Assembly: GCF_017744435.1 (NCBI RefSeq)
Contig: NZ_JAGIBG010000001.1
Location: 62,001 to 126,000, forward strand
Source: Pseudomonas sp.
GTDB taxonomy: Bacteria > Pseudomonadota > Gammaproteobacteria > Pseudomonadales > Pseudomonadaceae
Reading direction: 5' to 3'
Length of the DNA: 64,000 bases
Below are positions 26,173 to 34,573 of the stretch, piece by piece. How positions within the stretch are numbered: position 1 is the first letter of the stretch; the number at the start of each line of letters is the position of its first letter. The notes beneath the pieces were generated by a model. The model saw nothing but the letters and a program-made list of their open reading frames with translations. It was not told where the DNA came from and made no database searches. The translations under genes were made by a program, and so were the position numbers.

Positions 26173-26931
26173 TCACCCAGCTTTCTTGCTACTGACAAGA
26201 AACGCTTCGATCGCACGCCTAACCTCGTGCCATTGCACAAATCTTTCCGGCGACATCGTAACTTGCACCTTCAAAATCCCGCTCATTAGAAACATCATTT
26301 CACAAGCATAAAAATCGGGCTCCCGCGCTTGCCAATTGCAAATAGTGACAGAGGTAACCACCCCTCGCTCCTCCTCCCAGAAGATTCTTCTGTTTCGCCT
26401 CCCCCAAGAATAATCGTTTCCCACATCACGATAGAGACCTAGCTGACTGTCATATACAACAACTGGTGCCTCCCCAAATGAGCGCATCTCCAGCAATTGG
26501 CCTCGCCACTGCCGCAGGTCGTTTTCACTGGCCACAATCGGAGTAACAGCAACCAACAAACCTCCCCTATCCAAAAGCCGCTCATGAATCCGATGATTGT
26601 CTGCCGGCTCCAGCCCTGGCCAACTCATCGCAACGAAAATTGACGCAATATTAATATCGCAGTCATTTTTCTTTACATAATATGAACGCTTTGCAGGTCT
26701 TTCCTCGTACTCCGGCCAAAAAGGGAAATAAAGCCGGGAAAACTCATACACCTCGCCCGCCATTTTCCCGCAGACAACTGGAGGAGACTCATAAAGTTGC
26801 GCTGGTTTTGTATACACATAGTAGATCAACCCAGCATATAGAATGACTCGCATCGCCAATAACAAACCAGCACAGACCCTTAGCGTTTGCCAGGTAATAA
26901 CATACAATCGAACCGCATGAGTTTTCAGCAT
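26173..26931 (-). CDS. Hypothetical membrane-anchored protein, low-GC orphan
   Basis: I do not recognise this 252-residue protein. One hydrophobic segment near the N-terminus (about residues 17-40, VCAGLLLAMRVILYAGLIYY) suggests an inner-membrane anchor with the rest soluble. The soluble part is rich in aromatic residues (FPFWPEYEERPAKRSYYV, YSWGRRNRRIFWEE). GAGG lies eight bases before the ATG at 26931. Base composition is much lower in GC than the neighbours and the upstream region is AT-rich, so it is probably acquired. An orphan immunity-type protein is one guess, unsupported by a nearby toxin. Confidence 0.55.
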   Translation of the reverse strand: MLKTHAVRLYVITWQTLRVCAGLLLAMRVILYAGLIYYVYTKPAQLYESPPVVCGKMAGEVYEFSRLYFPFWPEYEERPAKRSYYVKKNDCDINIASIFVAMSWPGLEPADNHRIHERLLDRGGLLVAVTPIVASENDLRQWRGQLLEMRSFGEAPVVVYDSQLGLYRDVGNDYSWGRRNRRIFWEEERGVVTSVTICNWQAREPDFYACEMMFLMSGILKVQVTMSPERFVQWHEVRRAIEAFLVSSKKAG

Positions 26932-27410
26932 TCGTGAACCTCAAGAAAACAGCACTTAATGGCACACAACTTGGTTTAGCCAAGCCAACTGAAACCCAAA
27001 AGCGCATAGCCATTAAAACTCCGCATGACCAGGCAGGCCAGGCCGCTGTCACTTGCGTGATGGTCAAAAACTTCAGATAGATCGGACACCAGTCCACCCC
27101 ATGAGCGACTTGAACAAGGGTAGATACTAACGCCTAACAGTAGGATAACAGCCCTACATGAGCCAGACTTATCCTGTAGGAATACCCCGAACAACAATTA
27201 CCACTGTAGGAGCATTCCGAAAATGGCGAATTAATGCGTAGGAATTTATTACCTACAAAGTAGGAATATATGCAGAAGCATTAGATTTGAAGCCTGTATT
27301 ACAGGCGCTCACTTTATTTGCATGCCAGCTCCTTCAGAGCCCCACTCTACCCAGATAATGGTGGAGCCCCGAAGAGCGAAAAGCTCGGCAGAACAAGTGC
27401 GCTCAGACCG
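26932..27410. other. AT-rich non-coding stretch with GTAGGA repeats
   Basis: No convincing gene lies in these 479 bases. Short open frames here have no ribosome binding site and look like chance. The stretch contains GTAGGA at 27140, 27176, 27206, 27238 and 27260, with the inverted CCTAC at 27153 and 27252, clustered in about 125 bp. Composition matches the adjacent orphan gene. It may hold the orphan's promoter and the remains of an insertion. Confidence 0.5.
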
Positions 27411-28304
27411 TTACTGCATCCACGGCGGAGTCGGCTCTTCAGCCTTGGCCGGCCCATGCTCGGCCTCATCCCGCGCCGCACGGCGGCGGGCTTCATCGCG
27501 CAGGGTGGCATCGATCTCGCGCATCACCCCGGCCACGTCGGCGGCATGGTCGTCTTCCTCGAACTGCCCGCTCAACGGGCTGTCCGGGCGCAGTTCGCCG
27601 GCTTCGTACAACGCCCACATCTCGTCGGCGTAGCGGGTGGCCTTGAGCTCCGGGGCAAAGCGCCCGAAGTAATGCGCCATGTTCGCCACGTCACGGTGCA
27701 GCATGCTGAAGGCGTGGTTGTTGCCCGCCGCATCCACCGCCTGCGGCAGGTCAATGATCACCGGGCCGTCCGGGCCCAGCAGCACGTTGAACTCGGACAG
27801 GTCGCCATGCACCAGGCCGGCGCAGAGCATCAGCACGATCTGGCGAATGACGAAGGCATGGTATTCACGGGCTTCTTCGGCTTCGAGGTGCACGTCGTTC
27901 AGACGCGGGGCGGCATCGCCGTCGCCGTCGGTCACCAGTTCCATCAGCAGCACGCCGTCCTGGAAGTCATACGGCTTGGGCACCCGCACACCGGCGTTGG
28001 CCAGGCGGAACAGCGCCGCGACTTCGGCGTTCTGCCAGGCGTCTTCGGCCTCTTTGCGGCCGTACTTGCTGCCCTTGGCCATGGCCCGGGCCTGGCGGCT
28101 GTTGCGGACCTTGCGGCCCTCCTGGTATTCAGCGGCCTGGCGGAAGCTGCGCTTGTTGGCCTCCTTGTAGACCTTGGCGCAGCGTACCTGGGCACCGCAG
28201 CGCACCACGTAGACGGCCGCTTCCTTGCCGCTCATCAAGGGCCGTAGTACTTCGTCGACCAGGCCGTCTTCGATCAGTGGTTCGATTCGTTTTGGTGTCT
28301 TCAT
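27411..28304 (-). CDS. RIO1-like serine protein kinase (PA4780 family)
   Basis: This 297-residue protein shows RIO-type kinase motifs: GKEAAVYVVRCG as nucleotide-binding loop, RCAKVYKEANKRSF with the ATP-binding lysine (K44 or K47), LVHGDLSEFNVLLG as catalytic loop and VIIDLPQAVD as the metal-binding aspartate. The C-terminal about 40 residues are charged and probably disordered. It is a cytoplasmic kinase of unknown target; the family is widespread in Pseudomonas but little studied. It is monocistronic, between an AT-rich gap and a LysR gene on the same strand 108 bp upstream. Confidence 0.82.
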   Translation of the reverse strand: MKTPKRIEPLIEDGLVDEVLRPLMSGKEAAVYVVRCGAQVRCAKVYKEANKRSFRQAAEYQEGRKVRNSRQARAMAKGSKYGRKEAEDAWQNAEVAALFRLANAGVRVPKPYDFQDGVLLMELVTDGDGDAAPRLNDVHLEAEEAREYHAFVIRQIVLMLCAGLVHGDLSEFNVLLGPDGPVIIDLPQAVDAAGNNHAFSMLHRDVANMAHYFGRFAPELKATRYADEMWALYEAGELRPDSPLSGQFEEDDHAADVAGVMREIDATLRDEARRRAARDEAEHGPAKAEEPTPPWMQ

Positions 28305-28412
28305 CAGGCTGCGTTCGGGGTCCTGGCTGGGGTGGTGGACATCCTCTCACAGGCAGCGGCGACTTGCTCGTTTGTCTGCAAGCGCCGATCGCCGGTAGCC
28401 TCGGTCCAAGCC

Positions 28413-29318
28413 TCACAACCGCTGCAAGTAGCCCTGAAGGTAGTCGATGAAGGCCAGCACCTTGCCGCTGGCGCGGCGGTGGCTGGGGTAGACCGCGAGG
28501 ATGTCTTCGCCGAATGCATCCGGCTCGATCACGCAGTGCTCCATCACCCGCACCAGCCGCCCCTCCTGCAGGTAGCGGCGCACGCTCCACGCCGGGGTGT
28601 GCAGGATGCCGTGGCCGGCCAGTGCGTTGCGCAGCAGCAAGTCGTAGTTGTCGCTTTCCAGCCGCGCCTTCTGCGGATACGGCAGGCGCATGCGCACGCC
28701 GTCGCACTGCATCCACCAGAACTTGGCATCCAGCGCCGGGTGAATGTACTTGAGCCACTGGTGCTGGCCGATGCTGTGCGCCGTCACCGGCAACGGGTTG
28801 CGTTCGAGGTACTCGGGGCTGGCACAGAGAAAGATGCGGTTGTTGCCGATGACCCGGGCAATCAGGCCCGGCAGGTCGCTGTGCCCTTCGCGCAAGGCCA
28901 GGTCATAACCGGCTTCGATCAGGTCGACGAAGGTGTCGGACAGCTCCACCCGCAGCTGGATCTGTGGGTAGTCGCGCATGAAACCGGCACAGGCGTCGGC
29001 CAGAAACGCCCGGCCAAATGCCAGCGGCGCGGTCAGGCGCAAGGTGCCGGACACCCCTTGCAGCTGGCTGATCTCTTCACCGGCCTCATGCAGGCTCTTC
29101 AACACCTGCCGGGCGGTGTCCAGGTACAGCCGGCCCGCTTCGGTCAGCACGATACGCCGCGTGCTGCGCTCGAACAGCTGGCTGCCCAGCTCGCGCTCCA
29201 GGTGCGTGACCGCCTTGGTCAGGGCCGAAGGCGTCTTGCCCAACGCCTCGGCCGCGCGGCTGAAGCTGCCGTGCTCGGCAGTGGCGACGAACATCGAAAT
29301 CGCACCCAAGGTATCCAT
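28413..29318 (-). CDS. LysR-family transcriptional regulator
   Basis: This 301-residue protein begins MDTLGAISMFVATAEHGSF, with a helix-turn-helix in residues 1-60 (AEALGKTPSALTKAVTHLE) and the CrgA-like effector domain after about 90. The ATG at 29318 is preceded by AGGAA; a longer frame to 29399 overlaps the promoter of the divergent gene and is rejected. It is divergent from the amidohydrolase at 29424 across 105 bp and probably regulates it. Ligand is unknown. Confidence 0.87.
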   Translation of the reverse strand: MDTLGAISMFVATAEHGSFSRAAEALGKTPSALTKAVTHLERELGSQLFERSTRRIVLTEAGRLYLDTARQVLKSLHEAGEEISQLQGVSGTLRLTAPLAFGRAFLADACAGFMRDYPQIQLRVELSDTFVDLIEAGYDLALREGHSDLPGLIARVIGNNRIFLCASPEYLERNPLPVTAHSIGQHQWLKYIHPALDAKFWWMQCDGVRMRLPYPQKARLESDNYDLLLRNALAGHGILHTPAWSVRRYLQEGRLVRVMEHCVIEPDAFGEDILAVYPSHRRASGKVLAFIDYLQGYLQRL

Positions 29319-29423
29319 GCGGTTTTTCCTGAATGGCAAAAGGCTTTTTAGCGTTCTGGCGATTCTATGCCAAGCCCGGGCTGGGTAGGCTCGACGCACA
29401 CCAATAAATACAAGAGGCTACAC

Positions 29424-31163
29424 ATGTCGAGATGTCTACCTGGTTTGCTGGCGCTGGCCGTGGCTTTTGCCTCGGGGCACGTATTGGCCGCTGCCGACCT
29501 GGTGCTGGTCAACGGCAAGATCTTCACCGCCGACCGCAACAACCCGCAGGCGCAGGCCATCGCCATCGAAGGCGGCAAGATTGTCGCCGTGGGCACCGAC
29601 GCCCAGGCGCGGGCACTCGCGGACCCACAGACCCAAGTCATCGACCTGCACGGCAAGCGCGTCACCCCGGGCCTGATCGACACCCACTCCCACGCCATCT
29701 TCGGTGGCATGCAACTGAGTGGCGCCGACATGGGCGGCGAGGCGGTGCCACTGGATGAGTTCGAAACCCGCCTGCGCGCATGGCGAGATGACGGGCGCGC
29801 CCGCAACGGCGATGTGCTGCAGGTGCTGGGGGTCAGCTCGGCCTACTGGGCCCAGGCCAAGGCGCTGAACGAGCGCTTCGGCCAAGGCGAGTGGGCCTCC
29901 ACGCCCATCGTGTTCATCGGCGAGGACTACCACACCGCCTGGGCCAACCCGGCCATGCTCAAGCGCGCCGGTATCGACAAGGCATTGCTGGCCACCCTGA
30001 GCAAGCAGGAAAAAGACACCATCGGCACCTTCGAAGACGGCCAGCCCAGCGGCTTCCTGGTCGACGCCGGCTGGGACCGGGTCGCCAGCGTCCTGCCCAA
30101 GGCCGATGCCGCCACCCTGCTCAAGGGGGCACAGGCCGCCGTGCAGTTCAACAACAGCCTGGGCATCACCGCCTGGATGGACCCGGCCGCCAACAGCATG
30201 CCCGGCGAGGCGCTGTTCGATATCAAACCCACCGACCAGACCGTGGGCGTGCTGCCGGCCTACAAGGCGCTCGCCGAACAGGGCGGGCTGAACGCGCATG
30301 TCGCGGCGCTGCTGGTGGTCAACCCGAAAAGCACCCCCGCCGACCTGCAGACCATCGACAACGTGCGCAAGCAGTTCGCTGGCGTACCGAACCTGACCCT
30401 GCCCGGCATCAAGGTGTTCGCCGACGGCGTGCTGGAGTACCCCGCGCAATCGGCCGCCCTGCTCAAGCCGTACCACAACACACACAAACCGGGTGAATTG
30501 CTGATCGACCCGCAACATTTCGGTGAGCTGGTCAGCGCCGCCGACCAGCGTGGCTGGCTGGTACATGTGCACGCCATCGGCGACCGTGCGGTGCGTGAAT
30601 CACTCAACGGCATCGAACAGGCGCGCAAGGCCGGCAACAGCGGCATCCATCACTCGATCACCCACCTGCAGCTGGTCAACCTCCACGACTTCGCCCGCTT
30701 CAAGCCCCTCGACGTGATTGCCTCGATGCAGCTGCTGTGGGCCGCCGGCGACGACTACACCGTCGACATGGTCAAACCCTACGTCGATGCCTCCGCGTTC
30801 CGTTACCAGTACCCGGCCCATTCGCTGCAGAAAAATGGCGCGACCATTGCTGGCGCCAGCGACTGGCCGGTGTCGTCACCCAGCCCCTGGCTGGCTATCG
30901 CCCAGGCGTCAACGCGCAAGGGCGCGCAAGGCGTGCTCAATGCCGATGAGCGCCTCGACCGCCAGACCATGCTCTATGCCTACACCGCCAATGCCGCCAA
31001 GGCCCTGGGCCTGGAGCAGCAGATCGGCTCGCTGAGCCCGGGCAAGCAGGCTGACTTCGTCATCCTCGACCGTGACGTGCTCGCGGTGAACGACCAGCAA
31101 CTGGGCGAGACCCAGGTGTTGGCCACCTACTTCGGCGGCCAACAGGTCTACGCCCCCCACTAA
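29424..31163 (+). CDS. Exported amidohydrolase (YtcJ-like, amidohydrolase family 3)
   Basis: This 579-residue protein has a signal peptide (about residues 1-23, ending ASGHVLAA) and a metal-dependent hydrolase barrel. VTPGLIDTHSHAIFGG carries the HxH metal motif, LVHVHAIGDRAVRESL and HHSITHLQLV give further metal-site histidines, and GASDWPVSSPSPW supplies the catalytic aspartate. Family members hydrolyse N-acyl or N-formyl amides, but the substrate here is unknown. Periplasmic location follows from the signal peptide. It is followed by a terminator and a putative porin gene. Confidence 0.8.
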   Translation: MSRCLPGLLALAVAFASGHVLAAADLVLVNGKIFTADRNNPQAQAIAIEGGKIVAVGTDAQARALADPQTQVIDLHGKRVTPGLIDTHSHAIFGGMQLSGADMGGEAVPLDEFETRLRAWRDDGRARNGDVLQVLGVSSAYWAQAKALNERFGQGEWASTPIVFIGEDYHTAWANPAMLKRAGIDKALLATLSKQEKDTIGTFEDGQPSGFLVDAGWDRVASVLPKADAATLLKGAQAAVQFNNSLGITAWMDPAANSMPGEALFDIKPTDQTVGVLPAYKALAEQGGLNAHVAALLVVNPKSTPADLQTIDNVRKQFAGVPNLTLPGIKVFADGVLEYPAQSAALLKPYHNTHKPGELLIDPQHFGELVSAADQRGWLVHVHAIGDRAVRESLNGIEQARKAGNSGIHHSITHLQLVNLHDFARFKPLDVIASMQLLWAAGDDYTVDMVKPYVDASAFRYQYPAHSLQKNGATIAGASDWPVSSPSPWLAIAQASTRKGAQGVLNADERLDRQTMLYAYTANAAKALGLEQQIGSLSPGKQADFVILDRDVLAVNDQQLGETQVLATYFGGQQVYAPH

Positions 31164-31175
31164 GCCCTCGCACCT

Positions 31176-31205
31176 CGGCATGCCTGCACGGCATGCCGCC
31201 TTTTC
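31176..31205 (+). terminator. Rho-independent terminator after the amidohydrolase gene
   Basis: CGGCATGCC-TGCAC-GGCATGCCG forms a 9-bp stem (31176-31198) followed by CCTTTTCT. It separates the amidohydrolase from the porin gene, so the latter may have its own promoter or depend on read-through. Confidence 0.75.
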
Positions 31206-31244
31206 TATCTGCCACAACAACCACAACACAAGATAGGGATGACC

Positions 31245-31991
31245 ATGAAGCACGCTACCCTGGCAGCCGTGTGCGCACTCGGCTGCGCCGCGCTCGCCCC
31301 CGCCGCCATCGCGTTGCCGATCAACGATGACTTCGCGCTCGACATCGACCTGGCCGCGGTCAGTGACTACCGCAGCCGCGGCATTTCACAAACCCAGGGC
31401 GATCCGGCCGCACAGGCCGATGTCATGCTCAGCCATGCCAGCGGCCTGTACCTGGGCGCCTGGACTTCGAACGTCGATTTCGGCTTCGACAGCAAGACCC
31501 GCCAGGAGGTCGACTACTACGGTGGCTGGGCCTGGCAAATGAGTGAGCACGCCAACCTGGACCTGGGGTACCTCAAGTACACCTACCCCAAGGAAAGCCA
31601 GTACAACCAGTCAGAGCTGTACGCCATCCTCGATGTGCATGGCTTCAAGCTGGCGGCGTACTACTCCACGGACGCCACGACACAGTACGGCAAGGATCAG
31701 GACAGCCTTTACACCTGGGTGGGCTACCACACGGTGCTGCCGCTGGAGGTCGGCCTGGAGCTGCGCTACGGCCGCGCCGACTTCAAGGACCCGAGCTACT
31801 GGTCACAGAGCGGCCAGTCACGCGATTCCTACCGTGAATGGGAAGCCAAATTAACCCGCGACTTCCTCGGCCTCATCTGGCGCCTCAGCTATATGGATAC
31901 CAACCTGTCGCAGGCCGAATGCGCCAGCAACTATGGCTTCGACGATGTCTGCAGCGCCACCGTGGTCGCCGGTGTCAGCAAGCACTTCTGA
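31245..31991 (+). CDS. TorF-family putative outer-membrane porin
   Basis: This 248-residue protein has a signal peptide (residues 1-about 24, ending AAIALP) and alternating beta-strand sequence. It carries the family hallmark VSDYRSRGISQTQGDPAAQA and GLYLGAWTSNVDF, and ends in a terminal Phe, as expected for an outer-membrane barrel. Channel substrate is unknown. The ATG at 31245 was chosen over one six bases upstream because AGGG sits six bases before it. Confidence 0.8.
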   Translation: MKHATLAAVCALGCAALAPAAIALPINDDFALDIDLAAVSDYRSRGISQTQGDPAAQADVMLSHASGLYLGAWTSNVDFGFDSKTRQEVDYYGGWAWQMSEHANLDLGYLKYTYPKESQYNQSELYAILDVHGFKLAAYYSTDATTQYGKDQDSLYTWVGYHTVLPLEVGLELRYGRADFKDPSYWSQSGQSRDSYREWEAKLTRDFLGLIWRLSYMDTNLSQAECASNYGFDDVCSATVVAGVSKHF

Positions 31992-31995
31992 GGCC

Positions 31996-32427
31996 TCAGG
32001 CCACGGCCCGGCGCTGCAGGATGAAGTGCCGGGCCCGGTCGAACGCCCAGTTGTACAGCACGGTGTAGGGCAGGATGATCACGAAGAAGCCCAGCTCGAC
32101 CATGAACGCCTGCAGCAGCGAGATCTCCAGCATCCAGGCCGCCACCGGCAGGCACCAGACCACCAGCCCCGCCTCGAAGCCCAGGCCATGAACGAAGCGC
32201 GCCAGCGCCTTCCACTGGATGCGCGGCGTCGCCACGAAACGGTCGACCAGTGCGTTGTAGACCATGTTCCAGATCATCGCGATCACCGACAGGGTGACCG
32301 CCAGGGTACCGGCCGTGGCCAGCGACTTGCCCATGATCCACGAGAGCAAGGGCGCACACAGCAGCACGGCGAAGATTTCATAGCCGACGGCATGGACCAT
32401 GCGTTCGGTGAAAGAGACCTTTTTCAT
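31996..32427 (-). CDS. PACE-family multidrug efflux transporter
   Basis: This 143-residue inner-membrane protein has four hydrophobic segments arranged as two repeated helix pairs. The glutamate in TM1 (E17 in VGYEIFAVLL) corresponds to the conserved proton-coupling glutamate known from AceI. PACE proteins export chlorhexidine, acriflavine or natural short diamines. The ATG at 32427 starts MKKVSFTERMVHAVGYE, which fits the family; upstream starts lie in the promoter region. It is divergent from the TauD-like gene and convergent with the porin. Confidence 0.82.
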   Translation of the reverse strand: MKKVSFTERMVHAVGYEIFAVLLCAPLLSWIMGKSLATAGTLAVTLSVIAMIWNMVYNALVDRFVATPRIQWKALARFVHGLGFEAGLVVWCLPVAAWMLEISLLQAFMVELGFFVIILPYTVLYNWAFDRARHFILQRRAVA

Positions 32428-32658
32428 AACAGATTCCATCATGTGGTTACGTCGTGGCTCACATTTTCTTTGATGGAACTGATACTCGCGACATAGCACC
32501 TATCGGTTTTATCAATAAGAAACGCCAGGCCCGTTGTCACGAAAAGACAGCTGCCTGTCACCTGATGTGAAGCAGCACGCTACACCTGCGGCCTACAGTC
32601 TGTTCCAGCGTGACCCAACGCTTACAACAACAATGCAGACTCTGAGAGCGGGCACATC
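32428..32658. promoter_or_regulatory. Divergent promoter region PACE / TauD-like gene
   Basis: This 231-bp gap lies between the divergent PACE and dioxygenase genes and must hold both promoters. I see no clear dyad or consensus box that I would defend. Confidence 0.3.
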
Positions 32659-33507
32659 ATGCAAGTGGAACAACTGACCTGCACCATCGGTGCGGAACTG
32701 CTAGGCCTGAACCTGGCCGACGTCATCCATGACGATGGGCTGTTCGCCGAGGTTCGCCAACAACTGCTCAAGCACCGGGTGCTGTTCCTGCGCAACCAGG
32801 ACATCAGCCACGCCGAGCATGTGGCGTTCGCCCGGCGCTTTGGCGAACTGGAAGACCACCCGGTGGTCGGCAGCCACCCGGACCACCCTGGCCTGGTGCA
32901 GATCCACAAGTCGCCAGAAAACCCGCCAGACCGCTACGAGAACGCCTGGCACACCGACACCACCTGGCGCGAGAACCCGTCCATGGGCGCGGTGCTGCGC
33001 TGCCTTGAGTGCCCGCCCGTGGGCGGCGACACCGTGTGGGCGAACATGGTGGTGGCCTACGATCGCCTGCCGGCGGACGTCAAGGCCAGGATCGAAGGCC
33101 TGCGCGCCCGCCACAGCATCGAGGCCAGCTTTGGCGCCGCCATGCCGATCGAAAAGCGCCTGGCCCTCAAGGAGCGGTACCCGGATGCCGAGCACCCGGT
33201 GGTGCGCACCCATCCGGAAACCGGCGAGAAAGTGCTGTTCGTCAACAGCTTTGCCACCCACTTCAGCAATTACCACACGCCCGAACGGGTACGCTTCGGC
33301 CAGGACTTCAGCCCGGGTGCCGGCGAGCTGCTGCGCTACCTGATCAGCCAGGCGACGATCCCGGAGTATCAGGTGCGCTGGCGCTGGAAGCCCAACAGCA
33401 TTGCCATCTGGGACAACCGCAGCACCCAGCATTACGCGGTCATGGACTACCCGCCCTGCCACCGCAAGATGAATCGCGCCGGCATCGTTGGCGACAAGCC
33501 TTACTGA
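32659..33507 (+). CDS. TauD/TfdA-family 2-oxoglutarate-dependent dioxygenase
   Basis: This 282-residue non-haem Fe(II) enzyme has the facial triad H98, D100 (NAWHTDTTW) and H258 (STQHYAVMDY). A 2-oxoglutarate-binding arginine follows in CHRKMNRAGIVGDKP (R269 or R273). Overall it resembles E. coli TauD, including VRWRWKPNSIAIWDNR. TauD oxygenates taurine to release sulfite, but there is no tau or ssu transport gene here. The substrate could be another sulfonate, a sulfate ester or a carboxylic acid. It faces the AraC gene at 33544 across a short hairpin and seems monocistronic. Confidence 0.82.
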   Translation: MQVEQLTCTIGAELLGLNLADVIHDDGLFAEVRQQLLKHRVLFLRNQDISHAEHVAFARRFGELEDHPVVGSHPDHPGLVQIHKSPENPPDRYENAWHTDTTWRENPSMGAVLRCLECPPVGGDTVWANMVVAYDRLPADVKARIEGLRARHSIEASFGAAMPIEKRLALKERYPDAEHPVVRTHPETGEKVLFVNSFATHFSNYHTPERVRFGQDFSPGAGELLRYLISQATIPEYQVRWRWKPNSIAIWDNRSTQHYAVMDYPPCHRKMNRAGIVGDKPY

Positions 33508-33519
33508 TGGGTCGCACAA

Positions 33520-33537
33520 CCGGTGCGTTGGCACCGG
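33520..33537. terminator. Short hairpin between convergent genes
   Basis: CCGGTGC-GTTG-GCACCGG forms a 7-bp stem in the 36-bp gap between the TauD-like and AraC genes. There is only a weak T-run, so it is a weak or assisted terminator at best. Confidence 0.35.
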
Positions 33538-33543
33538 CCTGCT

Positions 33544-34563
33544 TTACGGCAACGCTGCCAGCAGCTTGCCGTTTTTTTTGCGCCAGGCGGCCGGCGGGAT
33601 GCCGAACTGGCCGATGAACCAGCGGGTAAAGGACGTGGGTGCGGAAAAACCCAGCAACTCGGCAATGCGTTGCAGCGGGTAGTTCGCATTGCCCAGGTAA
33701 CGCAGGGCCAGTTCGCGGCGGGCTTCGCCGATCAACGCGCTGAACACCTGGCCCTGGTCGCCCAGGCGGCGCTGCAGGGTTCGCACGTTCATGCCCTGCT
33801 GCTGGGCGATATGCTCGATCGACGCCCGGCCTTCAGGTAGCCACTCGCGGATCGCCTTGCTCACCGCCTCGACCAGCGACGGCCCACCGTCCTGCTGCAG
33901 TGGCACCAGGTAGCGCTGGGCATTGCGCGCCATTGCCGGGTCAGCCCGACCAGCGCCCAGCTCCAGATTGCCGTCGGGGCAGACAATGCCGTTGAAATGG
34001 CTGCCAAACACCAGCTCGCAGGTAAACAGGCGCCGATGCAGCTGCAGGTTGGCCGGTGCCGAGTGGGTGAAGTGCACGCTGTAGGGCCGCCAGTGCCTGC
34101 CGAGCAAGGTGACGCACAGGCGAAACAGCACGCCCATGGCCAGTTCGTTGGCCTGGCGGTTGGGCATGGCGCTGCGGGTCAGCACGTCCTGGCGGATGAT
34201 CACCCGGCTGCCCTGCTCATCCAGGTCGATGGCCACCGACGCGTTCATCAGGTGCCGGTAACGCAGCATCACCTGCAGGACATCACGCAGCGAGCGCTGG
34301 TGGCACAACAGCAGGCTGACCGCGCCCAGGTCGGAAAACTGCCGCGCCGCTGCCATGCTCAGGCCCAAGGCCTGGCAGCCGCTGGCGGCCGCGGTGTTTT
34401 CCAGCAGGCGCACCGCAGCCTCGCCGCACAGGCGGTGCTCGGCGTAGCGTAGCCGGGCCTTGTTCAAGCCCACCTCGGCCAGCAGCGGCACCGGGTCGAT
34501 CCCGAACTGCTGGCACACCTCAAGGTAGTGGGACAGGGCTCCAGCCCGAATCAGCACGGGCAT
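33544..34563 (-). CDS. AraC-family regulator (ArgR/OruR-like, arabinose-binding N-domain)
   Basis: This 339-residue protein has a long N-terminal effector domain (MPVLIRAGALSHYLEV, NFTHSAP-like VHFTHSAPANLQLHRR near 180) and a C-terminal AraC double helix-turn-helix (IEHIAQQQGMNVRTLQRRL and RIAELLGFSAPTSFTRWF). It is the last gene of the seven-gene operon, starting 10 bp after the BKACE stop with a poor Shine-Dalgarno, so translation is likely coupled. It is about half identical to the AraC protein encoded at 45307, beyond the other end of the operon. Confidence 0.87.
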   Translation of the reverse strand: MPVLIRAGALSHYLEVCQQFGIDPVPLLAEVGLNKARLRYAEHRLCGEAAVRLLENTAAASGCQALGLSMAAARQFSDLGAVSLLLCHQRSLRDVLQVMLRYRHLMNASVAIDLDEQGSRVIIRQDVLTRSAMPNRQANELAMGVLFRLCVTLLGRHWRPYSVHFTHSAPANLQLHRRLFTCELVFGSHFNGIVCPDGNLELGAGRADPAMARNAQRYLVPLQQDGGPSLVEAVSKAIREWLPEGRASIEHIAQQQGMNVRTLQRRLGDQGQVFSALIGEARRELALRYLGNANYPLQRIAELLGFSAPTSFTRWFIGQFGIPPAAWRKKNGKLLAALP

Positions 34564-34573
34564 GCAGCGCGGC

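Noticed and set aside
27140..27265. Possible CRISPR-like array
   Set aside because: The GTAGGA units are only 6-7 bp, irregularly spaced and in both orientations; no cas genes.
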